Source of the DNA: Actinomycetota bacterium
GTDB lineage: Bacteria > Actinomycetota > Acidimicrobiia > Acidimicrobiales > Ilumatobacteraceae
NCBI GenBank assembly: GCA_009705865.1
Contig: WLSJ01000024.1
Span: 1-16,247, forward strand
Direction: 5' to 3'
DNA: 16,247 nt
Shown one piece after another: positions 14,709 through 16,247 of the stretch. A model generated the notes under the pieces. The model worked only from the letters and a program-made list of their open reading frames with translations. It was not told the DNA's origin and did no database searches. Numbering within the stretch: the first letter of the stretch is position 1; each line of letters begins with the position of its first letter. Made by a program: the position numbers and the translations under genes.

Positions 14709-15488
14709 TTAGTGGTCGGTCGCGGTGTTGGAAATTGCCTCAAACATGGCTGACACGTTGTGGCTGCTCATCGGCACGCGATGTCCGGTGCGGCTGATGA
14801 AGCTGAGTTGCACCCCAGTAGCGGGGTCAAGAGCCGTGAATACCTGCTCATGGCCTTCTGCATCAACAACGACATCAGTAAGAAGTGGAACACCCGCAGC
14901 ATCAAGCGCATCGCGGGTGAAGCCTGCATTCAGAACTTCGATTGCAATGTGTTGCACGCCAGATCCGTGTTCGGCCAGGCGTTGATGGACGGTGGGGTTG
15001 TGGTCTGCACCTACCAACACAACAGTGACGCCACCGGCTTCGGCGTTAACGATGGCAGGGTCATCAGTGACAGTGGTGGTGAATCCCATGCTGTCAAAAA
15101 ACTTTCGGGCTGCTGGTAAATCGGCAACTGCGACAACAACGTGGTCAATACGGCATGCGACTGTGTCGAGTTCACTTCGTTGTGTATCGCCTGCAAGTTT
15201 GATGGGTGCTGGTTCACTGCGTGACTCAGCTACTTCAATGCGGTGAGTTTCGGATAACAAAGTACGGAATAACTGTTCAGCAAAGTCGGCATCAACGCCT
15301 GCGTCAATGGCCCATTGGCGACGACTAGACAACACGTCACGAACGCGTTGCGGCTGAATAACAGCAGCTCCTGTTGTTTCTTTGATTTCTGCAACTTCGC
15401 GACACACATTCATGCGGTCAGCAAGCAAGTTCACTAATGCAGCATCAATGGCATCAATTCGTTGACGAAGATCTCCGAGGTCAGCCAT
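14709..15488 (-). CDS. Chorismate mutase (AroQ) fused to a 4-hydroxyphenylpyruvate-dioxygenase-like VOC half
   Basis: The protein has 259 aa. Residues 1-90 form an AroQ chorismate mutase that turns chorismate into prephenate, the branch to Tyr and Phe. Aligned by eye to E. coli P-protein, R8, R25, K36 and R48 match R11, R28, K39 and R51; T81 and E85 take the places of S84 and Q88, and V49 that of E52. After a linker (91-111), residues 112-254 look like the C-terminal half of HPPD: RIDHVVVAV, GSGVQHIAIEV, EQVFT, ISRTG and NVSAMFEAI. H116 and H180 match two iron ligands, but the third (Glu in FFEIIxR) is Ser229. It is too short to be a whole HPPD. It starts 2 nt after ribE, with AGGA 7 nt upstream. 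The VOC half could alternatively be methylmalonyl-CoA-epimerase-like. The activity of the second half is unknown. Confidence 0.78.
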   Translation of the reverse strand: MADLGDLRQRIDAIDAALVNLLADRMNVCREVAEIKETTGAAVIQPQRVRDVLSSRRQWAIDAGVDADFAEQLFRTLLSETHRIEVAESRSEPAPIKLAGDTQRSELDTVACRIDHVVVAVADLPAARKFFDSMGFTTTVTDDPAIVNAEAGGVTVVLVGADHNPTVHQRLAEHGSGVQHIAIEVLNAGFTRDALDAAGVPLLTDVVVDAEGHEQVFTALDPATGVQLSFISRTGHRVPMSSHNVSAMFEAISNTATDH

Positions 15489-15490
15489 TG

Positions 15491-16057
15491 CTAATTCCTG
15501 TGCTCAAGCAATCGTTCAACATGTTTTGCCAGAACATCAATTTCAATATTGACTTTGTGTCCTGGTTTGCGATGACCAAGTGTTGTCACTTCTGACGTGT
15601 GAGGGATAACGGCAACTTCGAAAGTGTCATCAGTGAGATTGAAGACGGTGAGGCTGATGCCGTCGACAGTGCAACTACCTTTTTCGACGATGTATCGCAT
15701 GAGGTCGCGAGGGACGCGCACCACTAGTTGAGGAACAGGGGAGACGATTTCACCCACGGCATCAACATGGCCAAGAACGATGTGGCCACCGAAACGACCA
15801 TTTGCCACCATGGGGCGTTCAAGATTGACAGGGTCGCCAGGCTTCAGGTCGCCCAAATTGGTACGTGAGTAGGTTTCATCAGAGACATCGGCCAACCACC
15901 AGTCGGCACCCTTTTCTATAAGGGTGAGACAGCAGCCGTTCACAGCGATGGATGCCCCTAGACCAGAATCTTCAAGCACGGCACGGGCTGAGATGGTGAG
16001 TTTTGCCCCATCACGGGCCAAAACGGAGCCTTTTTCTTCAATGATTCCTGTGAACAC
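15491..16057 (-). CDS. ribE: Riboflavin synthase, alpha chain
   Basis: This enzyme dismutates two 6,7-dimethyl-8-ribityllumazine molecules into riboflavin plus 5-amino-6-ribitylamino-uracil. That pyrimidine is also a substrate of FbiC. The 188-aa protein begins MFTGIIEE, as the family does, and has two beta-barrel repeats: SIAVNGCCLTL (36-46) and KGSCTVDGISLTV (126-138), with GHVDAVG (96-102) closing the first and a C-terminal trimerisation helix (EIDVLAKHVERLL, 172-184). Length is slightly below the usual 200-215 aa. The start is GTG 16057. An AAGGA touches the start codon, too near to act as a normal ribosome site, while TAGATT lies 6 nt before it, so the message is probably leaderless. The fusion gene follows after 2 nt. 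The symbol ribE is used in the actinobacterial sense (ribC in some schemes). Confidence 0.95.
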   Translation of the reverse strand: MFTGIIEEKGSVLARDGAKLTISARAVLEDSGLGASIAVNGCCLTLIEKGADWWLADVSDETYSRTNLGDLKPGDPVNLERPMVANGRFGGHIVLGHVDAVGEIVSPVPQLVVRVPRDLMRYIVEKGSCTVDGISLTVFNLTDDTFEVAVIPHTSEVTTLGHRKPGHKVNIEIDVLAKHVERLLEHRN

Positions 16058-16208
16058 TCCTTCAATCTAATCAGGACAGGGGGTTGTGGGCACTAGGAAA
16101 TGGCTCATAACCTAATTAGGTCCTCGTGGGCTCTGGCGCACGTGTGATGCTCGGCCCAAATTCTTGGGATGAGCGCCCTCTCTCAATAAGGAATATGAGG
16201 CCTTTATT
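16058..16208. other. Divergent intergenic region with palindrome and possible leader hairpin
   Basis: This 151-bp gap separates divergent genes. It holds the perfect 12-bp palindrome ACCTAATTAGGT (16110-16121), with a plus-strand TANNNT box TAACCT at 16108-16113 overlapping it. CACTAGGA (16091-16098) and TCCTCGTG (16121-16128) can pair around the palindrome with one mismatch. Further downstream, GGCGC (16135-16139) can pair with GCGCC (16173-16177), enclosing CCCAA/TTGGG (16155-16159 with 16164-16168). These elements could form an operator and a structured 5' leader for the plus-strand gene. No known riboswitch was recognised. Confidence 0.35.
16064..16069 (-). promoter_or_regulatory. -10 box giving a leaderless ribE transcript
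   Basis: TAGATT on the minus strand fits TANNNT and is separated by 6 nt from the ribE GTG, so transcription would begin at or beside the start codon. The -35 position at 17-bp spacing reads TGCCCA, a poor match. No FMN riboswitch (RFN) consensus was found upstream of ribE in this gap. Confidence 0.45.
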
Positions 16209-16247
16209 ATGTTGCCGAAGATCGACACCATCTCGACGTACCGCAAG
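16209..16247 (+). CDS. Start of an unidentified gene (cut by window end)
   Basis: ATG 16209 follows GAGG (16197-16200) by 8 nt, an ideal ribosome site, and 13 codons stay open to the window edge (MLPKIDTISTYRK). This is too little to name a family. An ATG at 16195 in another frame is less likely because its ribosome site would be too close. The gene is divergent from ribE. Confidence 0.4.
   Translation, partial: MLPKIDTISTYRK

Noticed and set aside
14709..15488. Two separate genes, or a frameshift, in the chorismate mutase region
   Set aside because: A single frame runs through both domains with an ordinary linker and no internal stop, so a true fusion is the simpler reading.
16058..16208. 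FMN riboswitch upstream of ribE
   Set aside because: None of the conserved RFN blocks could be found on the minus strand, and a -10 box adjoins the start codon.

Overview
The window looks like chromosomal DNA of a free-living actinobacterium, most likely of the Acidimicrobiia / Ilumatobacter type with moderate GC. That placement is inferred from protein style, not from a marker search. The support is a single-chain FbiC (CofG and CofH fused), an F420-type luciferase-like oxidoreductase, the order nadD - LytR/LCP-like - rsfS, and a LeuRS with actinobacterial style. Several start codons are GTG, and at least two genes have a -10-like TANNNT box 6-7 nt before the start codon, as in leaderless actinobacterial transcripts. 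No IS element, phage gene, CRISPR array or plasmid function was seen.

Layout. (1) 1-2085, plus strand: the 3' end of nadD, a membrane-anchored degenerate LCP/LytR_C-like protein and rsfS, joined by 4-bp start/stop overlaps. (2) 2113-2185: tRNA-Ala(GGC). (3) 2265-5985, plus strand: GT2 glycosyltransferase, a two-part COG5610-like HAD protein and an LLM-class oxidoreductase, again with 4-bp overlaps, so probably one transcript. (4) 5982-9910, minus strand: leuS, mgsA (methylglyoxal synthase) and a duplicated SWEET/PQ-loop sugar transporter. This block converges on block 3 with overlapping stop codons. (5) 9933-12199, plus strand: rbfA, truB and ribF, divergent from leuS across only 22 bp that hold a perfect palindrome. 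(6) 12183-16057, minus strand, in transcription order: ribE, a chorismate mutase fused to a 4-hydroxyphenylpyruvate-dioxygenase-like half, and fbiC. The 3' end of fbiC overlaps ribF by 17 bp. (7) 16058-16208: an intergenic region with a 12-bp palindrome and a possible leader hairpin, before the first codons of a plus-strand gene cut by the window edge.

Most of the genes are housekeeping genes for ribosome maturation (rsfS, rbfA), tRNA charging and modification (leuS, truB) and redox cofactors (nadD, ribE, ribF, fbiC). The most interesting part is block 6. FbiC makes F0 from tyrosine and a riboflavin-pathway pyrimidine. The gene between riboflavin synthase and fbiC encodes chorismate mutase, which leads to tyrosine, fused to a domain resembling the C-terminal half of an enzyme that binds tyrosine's keto acid, but with its third metal ligand replaced by serine. 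This suggests a locus coordinating riboflavin, tyrosine and deazaflavin supply. The suggestion is inference from fold similarity and position, not demonstrated.
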